DNA of 64,000 bases from Phaseolus vulgaris (Eukaryota > Streptophyta > Magnoliopsida > Fabales > Fabaceae). Location of the stretch: positions 62,001 to 126,000 of the forward strand of contig NC_023758.2 in the NCBI RefSeq assembly GCF_000499845.2. The letters run 5' to 3'. Positions within the stretch are counted from its first letter, which is position 1. Every line of letters starts with the position of its first letter. The position numbers and the translations under genes are program-made. Positions 23,093-35,158 of the stretch are shown here, one piece after another. The notes under the pieces were generated by a model that saw only the letters and a list, made by a program, of their open reading frames with translations, made no database searches and was not told where the DNA came from.

Positions 23093-24500
23093 GTTGACTT
23101 ATTGATGTTACACTAGAAGCCGAAAATATTGTGTCCCACATACCTTCTCATTTTTTTACGTGGCTAAAGGATGTAAGAGATATAAACTGAAACAAATGAT
23201 TGGCCCAAGGCACAAGTTCATTCCATTTCTCTCTTATTATATAACAAAATGTGTCTCGGTTCAATATAATCTAACATAATTATTTGAATTTTAATTCATT
23301 GTGACAATTTCAATCCTTCAGCTAATCTACAAATATGTCTAATTTTTTCAGCCTTTATGTGTATAAAAAAATATCTTGTACAAAAACACTTTGTTTCATT
23401 GTATCAAAGACAAAAGATACAAATAACTTTACATTGAACTCTCAAACGATTTTTTTTTTGTCAGATTCATAACATAGAAGTTGCCTTCACAATTGGCGAC
23501 TTTACATGGCACACCAAAATACTTCAATTTTTCAGATAATATTATTGTACTTTTTGGATTCTCATATATCTTTTTAGTTTTTAAATTTCAAATACAATTT
23601 TATATTTTAAATTATAGAATTAAAAATTATTAATAATTTTAAATACATTTTAAATTGTATAATTGGAATATTTTTTAGTTATCGACACCTTTAGAATAGT
23701 ACAATTATATTTTAAACTTTACAATTTATGAATTTAAAATATATTTGACAATAAAAATATTTTTTAAATTGTATAATTTATAATATAAATTTATATTTTT
23801 ACGGTATAATTATAAAAATGAAAAAAAAGAAGCAAATCCATCACTTTGAAACTTGAAAAATTATGGAAATGCACGAATAACTATGGTGTAGAAAAAAAAA
23901 GATTGAGACATGTGTTCTTCATCCAGCCCATAAGATAATAATGGACTCTATTTTGCAAATTCTCCCTTTTATAAAAAGTCAGTTTTAATTTTTTTAAATA
24001 ATATTAAGTAAAATATAACCTTATTTTTTTAATTTTTTAAATAACTTCAGCTATACCTCACATCCATGTCTCTCACTTAACTGCATTCCTTCCTTTTTAT
24101 TGTAATTTTTTATAGATCACTTATATTATTTGATCATTATATGAGAGGGTTTGCGTGAAGACTCGTTGTATTTGATGTTTCTTAATGAAAAATATATATT
24201 TTTTAATTTGTTCTCTATTTTTACACCTAGTTGATTTTTTTTTTCTGTGTTTTGTTACTTCAAAAAAAAAAGTAAACAAAAACACAATAATCACCAATAA
24301 AAACATCATAAAATTTATCTCAACCTCAAACATTCATCACCATCCACCAGAAGCAATTATCATCACTTGAAAATGTCTTCATCCTACTTAAAAGTATATT
24401 GTTAAAATTAAAAAAATATATATATGGAGGTGCAGGAAAAAGGTGTGGAGGTGCAGGAAGAATTTGTCCTGTCTTCAGGTCCCTCCTTTTTTGTAAACCA
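23093..24500. other. AT-rich intergenic region
   Basis: This holds AT-rich sequence with poly-A/T tracts. A short direct duplication of GGAGGTGCAGGAA occurs at about 24426-24460. No gene is seen. Confidence 0.5.
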
Positions 24501-24545
24501 GGCCCGGCCCAATAAAAGAAAAAAAGAAAGTGTAGTTGGCACGTG
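24501..24545 (+). promoter_or_regulatory. Site II-like GGCCC motifs and a G-box upstream of bL19c
   Basis: GGCCCGGCCCAA at 24501-24512 contains a TTGGGCC element in reverse, the Site II type often found upstream of plant ribosomal protein and organelle-protein genes. CACGTG lies at 24540-24545. Both are within 170 bases of the bL19c ATG. The regulatory role is inferred from motif identity only. Confidence 0.4.
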
Positions 24546-24665
24546 TGGAAGGGATGGAAACAGATAAGGGCCTTCTCCATTCGAGCTTCCCAATCCTCAC
24601 ATTTTGCAGTGTTCCCATGTCTCCTACCCACTGAAGTGCAGCCCCGTATTTCCCTCTCCCTAACA

Positions 24666-26598
24666 ATGGCTTCTCAAGTTCTTCTTCAGGTTTTGCTCTC
24701 CCCTCTTCATTAAATGTCAAAACCTCAACATTTTTATATTCTCTATCTTCTACTGATTCCCAAATTGTACTGCAGCAGGCCCTGTTTGCGCCCAAGCTCA
24801 CTTTTCCTCCTTCTTCCTCTTCTTCTTCCCCTCGTAACTTTGCGCTAATTTCTAGGGTTCCTTCCACTCCAATTTCATGGCGCTGCACTCCCCTTATTGC
24901 CAAGTCTAGTTTCCTCGTGAGAGCTGATTCCAACCTCGAAGGCGGTGGTGAAGCCACCGAAGATGTTCCTTCCGATAATGTCGATGATGTTTCGGAAGGT
25001 GAAGCAGAACTGCTTTCGGATTCTGAAGCTCCGAAATTGCCCCGAAAAGCCAGAGTCAAGCTTGGAGACGTTATGGGGGTAATTCGAGTAGTCTTAAATT
25101 AGCTTGAGTGTTTTAATTACCAATTAGTTTTCCACACTCTGCACTCTTTCTATGTGTGTCTGTGTGTGAGAATGTGTAGGGAAAAAACAGAAGATGGACG
25201 AAGTGTAAAATGCATGGTGTTGTTGTTGTTGATGCAGATATTGAATCAGAGGGCAGTTGAGGCAGCGGAGAAGGCAAGACCCACGCCAGACATTAGGACT
25301 GGGGATATTGTCGAAATCAAATTGGTATTCTTTTTATTACTTACGGGATATTCTGAGAAGAGTGCTGAAGTGACATGAATTTTACGGTGATGTATCTTTG
25401 TTCTTCTTGCAGGAGGTTCCTGAGAACAAGCGTAGGCTGTCCATTTATAAAGGGATTGTTATCTCGAAACAAAACGCTGGTATTCACACAACTATTCGAA
25501 TCCGAAGAATCATTGCCGGCACTGGGGTTGAGATAGTCTTCCCAATGTGAGTTTCCTCTTAATTAGAACTTTGTATTTAATGATTGTTATTGCCATTTGC
25601 ATTTCCGCTATTTGGATCATTGCTTCACATCATTGTTGGTCCTATTGTTGTGATTAGGGGATATAATTATATAAATCATTTTCGTACTAAAAGGTGGGAA
25701 TTTGGGATGAATACTTCAGCTATCTTTTTTACTTGAAAGGAACTGTAGTCAATTTGTAGACTCTGGATGACTAAGATGTGGAAAAATAAATAGTTACGAG
25801 TTGTCATTTTCAAAGATTTAGATTTACTTGATCTATGCCTGCACAATTTGCAACTGTGCACCTTTTGAAACTACAAATTGTTGGGACATTGGTTGTGGGA
25901 TACTGATCAATAGTAGCTTAAGGTAACCTTGTTCTACAATCCATTGAAGCATGAGGTTTATTCGGTTTCCATGGGAGGGTTATAACTTGTAAAAGAAGAC
26001 AAATCCCTTTTTGTGTGCGATTTACCACCCTCCCTGGGTGTACCAAATTCAGGGAATAAGATTTCTAGTCGTGGGAAATGGGAATTGGAAAGCATATCAG
26101 TCTGAACTTGAAATCTATCAATGTGTCAATGTCTCAGAAGAATGGCGGGTGAGATTCAGATCTGTTTCAATGTGTGACCTACATTTCTGCTGGTTGCTAA
26201 TGAGCATATGCAATGCTTCTATGCTTATTGTTTGTCTTCGTATCTGTTTCAATGTGTGATCTACAGTTCTGTTGGTTGCTAACGAACATATGCAATGTTT
26301 CTATGCTTAACGTTTGTCTTCAGTCTGTGTTGTGTATTAAAAGTGAATGAAACATATTGAGAAGATCTGAATTTGTTTATTCAAGCTGATTACCCAAACA
26401 GTTATCTGTATTAATTACAAATTGATGTTTAAAGATCACTGTATATGAATTTTCATATTCTTATATGATGCTTATATTTACTGGGACAGTTACTCACCAA
26501 ACATAAAAGAAATCAAAGTGGTAAACCACCGGAAGGTCAGAAGGGCAAGATTGTACTATCTCAGAGACAAGCTTCCAAGATTCTCCACTTTCAAATGA
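24666..26598 (+). CDS. RPL19: Plastid ribosomal protein bL19c (nuclear-encoded precursor)
   Basis: Five exons: 24666-24689, 24776-25078, 25238-25324, 25413-25546 and 26490-26598. They give 218 codons with GT-AG introns. The first exon codes for only eight residues. Residues 1 to about 55 are rich in Ser, Pro and Arg and poor in acid, as in a chloroplast transit peptide. Residues 57-92 are strongly acidic and Ser-rich ([18 protein letters not shown]). The bL19 domain follows: [58 protein letters not shown], and [19 protein letters not shown] to the end. These align block by block with bacterial L19, which sits at the subunit interface of the large subunit. Acting in the chloroplast is inferred from the presequence. 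The first acceptor is ambiguous by one CAG (24776 or 24779). Confidence 0.95.
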
Positions 26599-27480
26599 TA
26601 CGTAGATACCCCACTCTTCCCTACGTTCATCTTCGAAGTAGTCTACTGATCCATGATAAGTGTTGCGAGGCTCTTTAATGCTGTTTTTTCAATTTGTTAT
26701 GTTGTAGAATATATCATTTTTCTTCCCCTTATACTATCCTTCCTAAAATCCAAACAAATGTACTGCTGAACCTTGATAGCACTGAGAAATTTGAAGTATT
26801 TCTTCTGCGTCACTAATATATACCGTAGAAAGCAAAGCTGTGAAAAAAGAAAATCATTACTTAGTTCATTAAAATGGATGCTAAGATTAAAATCTAAAGC
26901 CACGTGCTGGAATAATCATGTTACAAATTCTCTAGTTTTCTGCTTTTATTTATTACATATCTAAATCTGGACGAAATATGCTTGCATGGAGATGCAGCCT
27001 ATTCTAATGTTAAGATAGCCTTCGTCGACCTGATTAGTGACCACTTATTTAATTATCAGTATAGTGTGCCCCGGTATGCAAATACGTTGTTAGTGTTTTG
27101 AACGCTCTTCTTGCTTAAAAGAAGAAAAATATCAATATATGTATGTATATATATATATATGCCTTAACTAATATGATGTACATAGGTATACATAGAAGTA
27201 GAAGGGAGGTAAAAACTAGTAGATAGTTTTGAGTATCGATCATATAATATGCTTAAAAAAATGTAATGAGATAAATAATAATCAATATTGAGCATTTGCT
27301 TTATAAAAAAATATTAATGAGATATTTAGAATAATGGAGTGTTAATAACTAATCTAATAAAATTGAAAATTTAATTTAAGAAATTGAATAAGCGGGAAAT
27401 TGGCCTAAAAATCGGAGAATTTTTTTTTATTGGATTGGATTTCAGATTTACTTTTGAAAATAGATCCAATTCAAATTGAA

Positions 27481-27532
<52 letters not shown>

Positions 27533-28237
27533 ATTTTTTTTTTTTAATTTTTTTTTTAATTTTTTTTTTTAATTTTTTTTTTTTTTTTTTAATTTTTTTT
27601 TTTTTTATAAACATATGTTTTATTAAAAGCATATAAATATACTATTTGAATAAAATTATAAAAAAATAGTTATCAAGTTATATAAAATTGTTCTTGAAAG
27701 TGTATATTTAAATTACTATGCCACTATTAATTATACAATTACTTACAGATTATATATTTAATTTTTTAAATATTTATACGGTATCTATACCTATATAAAA
27801 GAGATTCTTCACTTTAATTAGATGTTATAAATTATTTTCTATTTTGTTTTATTAATTTATTTTGATTATTTAGATATTTTATAATTTTAGAAGTTAATAT
27901 ATCAGCTTTTTAATTTTAAAATTTTATTTTATTTGTTTTTACTTAATTATAGGAAAGTGAAAAGATTAATGTTGTGAAGATTGATTATTTTCTGTTTTAA
28001 ACTAATATATTTTTATTAAATAATTTTTTTTTAATTTTAAAATTTTATTTTATTCGTTCAGAATAATCAATTTTGAAGGTAGAGAAATTTTTTAACTTTT
28101 TCTCTCTTATTAAACAAGATAAACTGAAAATCAGTGTAATTTAAACCCCCTTAAATTAAATTAATTGAAATATAATTATAAAGTAAAGTACTTAAAAAGA
28201 AAACAGTTGAATGTGAATAAAAAAAATTTTAAAAAGA
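26599..28237. other. Intergenic region between bL19c and VAP genes
   Basis: AT-rich sequence with a long TA/poly-T tract at 27483-27606. The small frames at 26697-26964 and 27430-27636 have no family features. Confidence 0.5.
27483..27606. repeat. (TA)23 microsatellite followed by interrupted poly-T tract
   Basis: TA repeats run from 27483 to 27529. About 77 bases follow that are almost entirely T, broken by AA pairs every 9-19 bases. The poly-T arms recur in a T8-12AA pattern. This is simple-sequence expansion with no coding value. Confidence 0.93.
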
Positions 28238-28243
28238 CACGTG
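28238..28243 (+). promoter_or_regulatory. G-box CACGTG upstream of VAP gene
   Basis: GACACGTGCA places a perfect G-box core 323 bases upstream of the VAP ATG. A CT-repeat (28293-28307) and a C/T-rich leader follow, typical of plant 5' UTRs. Regulation is inferred. Confidence 0.4.
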
Positions 28244-28565
28244 CACATAGTAGGTAGCAGGTGGCCCCAAAGGACGCGAGAGTGTAGCAGCGTCTCTCTC
28301 TCTCTCTGTTATTCAGTGCCTCTGCCAAAACCAGATGGCACAGACACACAGTGTGGAGGAGTCTGAAGACCAAAACCGATCTCAGTGGCTAAAATTCTGC
28401 ATAATCTGGTTTTGGACTTTGTAGCCATCGGTGCCCCATACTCCTCGTTCCATCACATATTTCTTCTTCCTCTTCTCTTCTCCTTCATCTGATGCCACCA
28501 CTCTAATTCATTTCCTCCTCCATTCCCCCTTCCCTCCTCCTCCATTCCCCCCCTCCCTCTTCGCC

Positions 28566-31500
28566 ATGACCGCCTCTCAACTCATCTCCGTTAGTCCCGA
28601 CGAACTCCGCTTCCATTGTACGTCTCTCTCTCTCTTCTCAATTCCGTTTTCCCTCAATCTTACCAAATGCTTAATTATCATAAACATTCAACTCGAATGC
28701 GTTTTTTAGTTACTCTCCTGATTTTCGTGTAACCAGTTGAGTTGGAGAAGCAAACGTTTTGCGATCTTAAGGTCCTCAATAACACACAGAATCATGTTGC
28801 TTTCAAGGTATCATTCTTTTAACTTAATCTTCCCCAATATCCTCTTGCTTTCTTCTCCTTGCATTTGATTCCCGTGTTTTTTTCTTCGTTTTCTCTTTCA
28901 TAGGTCAAAACCACTTCTCCCAAGAAATACTTCGTACGGCCAAACACCGGTGTCGTACACCCCTGGGACTCCTGTATCATCAGAGGTGCTGCTTGTTAAT
29001 ATTACCCAGTTACTTATAAGGCTAGTTCTTTGATTATTATGATATGCATTATCTTTGTTTCGGTTAGAAATACACGTGATCAAGCAGTTTTAAAAACGGA
29101 AACTATTAAATTCCTTAGCCGTGGCCAGCACACGTTCGCACTGTTTAACAGTACATCCTCTTAACTTAACAACTCTTTTATTATTATTAAAAGGGGTTGT
29201 CGTGAATGTTGGTTGCGTCAAACTATCTTTTTTTTTTTACTTTAATACTTTTGTGATATCTTTGGTTGGTGGTATGAACAGATAAAATGAAAAGCAAAAT
29301 TGTCACCTCACCGACCTCTTTCATTGCCTTTTAGCCAAATTAAAAAGAAAAATGTTACCGAGACAAATTTTATTTATTTGCTGAAATTTATTAGAATTTA
29401 CAAAATTGTGTAGGTCACTCCGTGTTTAGTAGTAAACTTCCACTCATGATTTTTAATTTCTAATGATTTTAAGCAAAGACAAAGAATTATTAGTGTGTTG
29501 CAAGAACTTCTCTAGCAGATATGCATTTGAACAGAGTACTGAATGAACATCTAATAGACGTACATTTAGAAATATCCTGTTTCGTACTATACATGGGTAG
29601 GAGGAAACGGAGGATGGATGTTTTGGTCTGTGAAAAACTGCAAATTTCAACTGATCAAAGGTCACGTGATGGGAGTTTTTCTTTCCTGCAACAGTAAGGA
29701 CTAGGAATAAGTGATTAAAAGCTTTGTTTGAGCTTGTGATACACTGTATCAGATTTTTTGGTTCCATCTAGATGAACTGTTTTTATGTTTAATTTATTTG
29801 CTTATGAGCCCAGAGCTCTTCCCATTCTATGGAATTAGAATTTGTCATATTGTTCAATTTTTATTTTGTGCAGTCACCCTCCAAGCCCAACGGGAATACC
29901 CTCCAGACATGCAATGTAAAGACAAGTTTCTCTTACAGAGTACAATAGTGAATCCAAATACTGATGTTGACGACCTCCCACCAGATACTGTAAGAGGGTC
30001 AACACTGTCCTTTATACGGGATCAACTATACAGATTGAAAAGCAAAAATTGATCACTGATACTGCTAATTTCACTTGCAGTTTAATAAGGAAAGTGGTAA
30101 TTCAATAGAGGAGTTGAAATTAAGAGTTGCATATATCTCTGCTGCCTCACCCGAAGGATCTGAAGATGATGCATCAAGGAACTCACATAAACTTGATACC
30201 TCTTCTGTGAGTCTATTTTCCTCCCCCATAACCCTTTGTGGAAATCAGTTTGAAGTTCCACTTTTTTTTCTTTATTTTGAATTTCGTAATTTTATTGTTA
30301 AGCCATAATGCCATATATTGTAAGTTATGTCTTAAGGAGATTACTGTGGGTGGCTTCTTTGCTCATAAAAAAAAACTGTGGGTGGCTTCACTTGATGGCA
30401 TAGTTCTTGGATTTTGTGACAGCATTAATTCCATTTTGTTGATGCACAACCTACTCATGAGGGCAATACTTGCTGCATTTGGAGGAAACAACGTAGGACT
30501 TGGTATTTGAGAAAGCTAAAAAACATATTGAGATTGATAAATAAAGACAAAAATAAAAATTGAAATCAGTGAAACATTTAAACTTCTCTCTATAGGTCCC
30601 TTCTGATTAAAAATATAAACATGTGCTGCATCAAGTTTCTCCTGTTTATAATATATCTGGTATTTGGTTTATTCGCTCAGTTTTTACTTTATAATTTTAT
30701 AGATGTATTTCCTCGGCTTTTAAGTGGCAGATTGTGCACTCCACAAATTCACCCATGAAAGGAGTGTGGAAAAAAATTATGCTCAGGTCTCTAGTTAGTT
30801 TGCCGGAGATTATCTTGTGAAAGATACATATATAATTTTAACTCCTGTGGGCTGTTTATAGATTATATGTACAGGCTAAATTTAACGTAATTACTTCTGT
30901 ATTTGTGATACCAGTTTATTTTTTTAGATTAAGAAAATTGTATTGGCAGCTTTTAATTTCATTCCATTCACATGCATACTGATTCCATCTGTGTATCAGC
31001 AAAATGAATGGCTAGTTGCTTGAGTTCTGTATTCTGTATTTGAGTTGTTATCTCTAAAACAGTACTCAATATTGCAAGTCATTTGCTCATTGTCAGTCAT
31101 TTCCTACATTGTGGCAGTTAATGCCAGACAGTTAAACCTTCCCTCCTTACCAAGTTTTATTGTTTAGATTAGCCGGTCATGCTTAAATTAAATTTCTTTT
31201 TTTGAAGAGTCAGGCTTTACAGGATCTGAAGGAAGAAAGAGATGCCGCTGCCAGACAAACAAGACAACTGCAACAGGAACTGGTAATTGTTCTGCGTATT
31301 CCCAACATTGCTCTTTTATCATAAGATTTTATTTGGAGTTGATGTTCCAAATATGCACTCATGGTGACTCAGTTGATTGTGATGAAAAAACAAGTATTAG
31401 AATAAGTTGGAATCAACAATGATATTGATACGCATGCACATTATCTCCACCTCTCCTCCACTTCCAAATTCTCTATTAATTTACTTTCATTTCATATCAT

Positions 31501-32251
31501 CTATTTTCTTTTTTCTATAAATCTCTCCTTTTCTCTTCATGCACCCCTAACGGGTGTTTGAATATAATTTTCTTTAGGAATTTAGAGTTTCTCTCCCCTA
31601 AAAAATATCATAATGTACAACAGAAAAAGGAATAGACCTATGAACTGGAGACAAAACCATTATGAGTTGAGCCTGTGTACTTGACTATATAATGATAAGT
31701 TATTTAATTTCTTTACTTTCAACAAAAAAAAAATTTAATTTTCTTTTAGCTTCATTTCCTGTATGCTAGTCCAATACTTCTTAAGTGGCCATTAATACTG
31801 ACTTGGCCAGTATGGAAGGAGTTGCTTTTCTGGTTCCAATTTAACGAGCCATTATAAAAAAAATAAACAGAAGTTAACCTTATTCCCTGTAATAAAATTG
31901 GCCTCGAGGCATGTAAAGTCTCCCCTTCAAAAAAAAAGGAAGGAGGGAAAAAGGGGCACATGAGGTCGGTAAGAGCTAAAAGTGATTAGTGAAGTCGTCT
32001 TTCTTTTTGGGTGCAGTGCAACACTTGGATCTGTAATAGTTGTATGTTGTATTCTTTACTGAGACTTGAGAGCTATTGTAAATATCAGTAATATATTTGC
32101 TGTGTTGACTGTGTAGGACATGATGAAAAGACGAAGAAACCGAAAAAGTGATCCTGGCTTTTCCTTCATCTTTGCCATTTTTGTGGGTGTCCTTGGAGTT
32201 TTACTTGGCTTTCTTTTGAAACTTTTATTCTCTTCTCCATCTAGAGAATGA
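28566..32251 (+). CDS. VAP2-1: VAMP-associated protein (VAP27 family, VAP2-1-like), ER membrane contact-site protein
   Basis: Seven exons: 28566-28617, 28737-28807, 28904-28985, 29874-29989, 30081-30206, 31208-31282 and 32117-32251. They give 218 codons, close to the ~220 aa of Arabidopsis VAP2-1 as I recall it. The MSP domain (about residues 6-125) includes LRFHFELEKQTFCDLKVLNN and HVAFKVKTTSPKKYFVRPNT, the VAP signature that binds FFAT motifs. It also has VTLQAQREYPPDMQCKDKFL. Residues 150-180 form a coiled coil (LQDLKEERDAAARQ, TRQLQQELDMM). A basic stretch RRRNRK precedes a C-terminal membrane anchor (about residues 190-212) with a glycine-containing GxxxG-like face, which fits a tail-anchored ER protein. 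Such proteins tether the ER to the plasma membrane, cytoskeleton or endosomes. The VAP core is intact, so I expect it to be functional. Confidence 0.94.
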
Positions 32252-34300
32252 TTTATACTATTCCATACATTTTCATGATGCAGACTCTCCGTATTGTTCA
32301 CTGTATACCTTTAAAGTTTAACATTCTTTTGAATTAGAATTTTTCCAATATGCCTCGTAGGCTTGCCGCACTCTTGTCTGGAAGGTTAACGTATAGTCTT
32401 CTTTTCTTAAAGCAGCCATAAATACAAATTCACGAGCATAATATCTGCAAGAGGAATGGAAATGTTTCATACTGATTTACAATTACTCTTTATAATACTC
32501 CTCTAATACAAATATACACCAAATTCAACTACAACCTAATTTCCTGATAATTAGACCTTGAGGGCTGGCTTAGCCCAATATCAAGGAAAAGAAAAGGAAA
32601 TTTACTGTGTTCAACTAGGATCACACCCTATCTACTTTGTTGTTCCATAATTATTGAAATTTCAAAAATACTTATATGTTTTGAATTGTACAATTTATAA
32701 CTTAAACCATAAATTACGTTATTTTTTAATCTAGAAAATGATTTTCTAATTGTATAATTTGAAAGTTAACTTTGTATTTTGAATTTTACAATTTATAAAT
32801 TATTATAATTTTTGAAATACAAAATTGGTTTTCAAATTCTATAATTTGGAGAATTCCAAAACATGAATCTAGAAAATGGTTTGTTTTCAAGTTGTAGAAT
32901 TCGGATTCCTAATGAGAGAGGATGGTTAAAGAGTGAAAAGTTTAAGGTGGGGAGGAGTGGAAGTGTGAGAATTTAAGAAAAAAATTTAGAAAAAAATTTA
33001 GTGTAAATGGATCGGAGTAGATTAGAGTCGATGTTTGAGAGAAAAATTGAGAAATGTAATGTTTAAAATGTTATTTTAAATTATTTTAAATGGTATAAAA
33101 TATAAGATTATAAATTTACTCTTATATATTAAATAATTAAATAAAATATAAATTAATTTTGTGTACATTAAAATAAATAAAATAATATAAAATTATAATT
33201 ATAAATAAAAAATAAAATAATGTAAAATAAAAATATATAAATAAAATTAAATATTCAAATAAAATAATATTATTATTCATTTTATTAATTTAAATAAATT
33301 TTTAGTTAAATTTATGTATTTAGATAATTTTGATATTACTTATGATTATTTAATTTGTATTATATTATGTTATATATATATATATATATGTTATTTATAT
33401 AATATTAATGATCATTTTTATATATCATTTAATTTGCTTATTTACATTTTTTATTTCTATCATTACAACATCTATCACAACCAAAAATTTATCCTCAATT
33501 GTTCAATCAACATTAATCATGAAAAATATTATATACTAAAAGAAGAAAATATAATGAAATATGTTTCTTTTTTCTTTGTCTTGGACCCGCAATCACTTTT
33601 CTTTCATATCCTCCATCACACCACCCCTCTTATTTTTAACCTTTCTAATCAAATTCTAAAATGTAAGTGTTTCGCTTGTTTGTTCTTTCCTTTCCCGGTT
33701 CATTTTCTCACTTTTTTCGCTCATAGACTAACACGTCTCCCCTTTTCTCCTTAAGTCTTCTTTTTCTCATAGACTAACCTCTCTCACTCTCACCGGCGCA
33801 CTTTTATATATCTGGTACTTTTTTTCCCTTTTAATTTTTTATTCAATGAACAAAATCCTGCTATTCTTTTTTTTTCTTTAATAATTTTGTTATAAGTTTG
33901 ATTAAATTGTTATCTTCGTGTATTTTATGGCGTTATTTGTGTCAACACAATAATAACAATATCGTCATCATACAAAGCCAAAGACCATGCATAAATGAAT
34001 AAAAAAGAAAAGTAATTTCAGACGTTGCATTTTCATCTTCTACTTTATAATTGAAAAAAAAAACACTTACTGATTGATTTTGTGATTTGGTAAGGAAACT
34101 ACAACTTCTCATATTTTGAATTTTAAATATGAAAATAGAAAACGAAAAAGGTGTTTGATGGGATAAAAGTAAAGATAAACGGGAGAAAAAATGCAATTGT
34201 GCAATGCTCCTTAGCAAGCTTCACTTTGCAATGTTTGGTAAATCAGTAAAATTTTACTAGCAAAATTTGTATGTATCTTTAAAATTTAAAAATACTATGG
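32252..34300. other. AT-rich intergenic region downstream of VAP
   Basis: The 3' flank of the VAP gene, then very AT-rich sequence. An ORF-like frame at 33314-33754 is low in complexity (Tyr/Ile/Phe from AT repeats) and is not a gene. Confidence 0.5.
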
Positions 34301-34526
34301 TATATAAATTAATAATATTATGAAATTTAATTATCTATTATATTAAAAAATACAGTTTAATGTATTCATAAAAACTACATTAACATATTAAATAAAAATA
34401 TCATTACATATGATATATAAATTAATAATATTATGAAATTTAATTATCTATTATATTAAAAAATACAATTTAATGTATTCATAAAAACTACATTAACATA
34501 TTAAATAAAAAATATCATTACATATT
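34301..34526. repeat. 113-bp tandem duplication, two near-identical copies
   Basis: The segment starting TATATAAATTAATAATATTA at 34301 is repeated from 34414 with one substitution near the middle (CAGTTTAA to CAATTTAA) and one extra A near the end. The high identity implies a recent local duplication. Confidence 0.93.
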
Positions 34527-34911
34527 ATATCACATAAAGTTACAATTAATAGTAATTTTAATGTTAATTGTAGTAGTGAAGTAGTACCGACCATTCCTTA
34601 TCCTCATTTTGTTTCCTTTCTCTAATGTTTATTATTGATCCCTCTTTCCCAATGAAAGATATAATTTCCTAGACCAGTAAAACTATTCACCTATTCACAT
34701 TCTCAACCAGCAAAACTATTTGCATTTCCACCTGTGGTGTTGTTCCATTTCTTCATTTAATTTGATGCTTCCATTGGTTGGCGTTGCCTCAAACCCATAA
34801 CCATTTATGTTCTTCTTTACTCTTTTAATGTTGCCTTCTATTCCACTCAATCTAAAATTATTATTATTAAACGACTCTCCTTCTTTCGTATTTATCTAAC
34901 AATTTTGCATT

Positions 34912-35158
34912 TGTTAGGTTGGATATTAGATGATAAAAAGGATCTTATATAATATTTTAGATTTTCAGTTATAATATTTTAGATTTTCAGTTGTAATTAT
35001 CTTTATCAGTTTTAACTGTTTTATCATTTGTAACAGTTTTATCAGTTATAAGTATCATATATTTTTATGTGCTATATAAATATTTCACTCAATAATGTAA
35101 GTGGTAACAATTCTTGATTAATAAAATCTATTATCATCCATGTTCTCATCCATCTATA
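34912..35158 (+). mobile_element. LTR-like fragment (possible copia-type solo LTR)
   Basis: The segment begins TGTTAGG and contains ATATTTTAGATTTTCAGTT twice in tandem. It also has a TATA-like GTGCTATATAAATATTTC and AATAAAATCTATTATC near the end. Just after it comes TGGTTTATCAAC, a poor match to the initiator-Met primer binding site TGGTATCAGAGC. Size and order fit a copia LTR. No coding domains follow, and I cannot confirm the right boundary or a target duplication. Confidence 0.35.

Noticed and set aside
29453..29767. Minus-strand frame in a VAP intron
   Set aside because: It lies within the 0.9-kb intron 3 of the VAP gene and has no domain or family resemblance.
33314..33754. 146-aa plus-strand frame rich in Tyr, Ile and Phe
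   Set aside because: It is low-complexity AT sequence with no conserved motif and no exon context.
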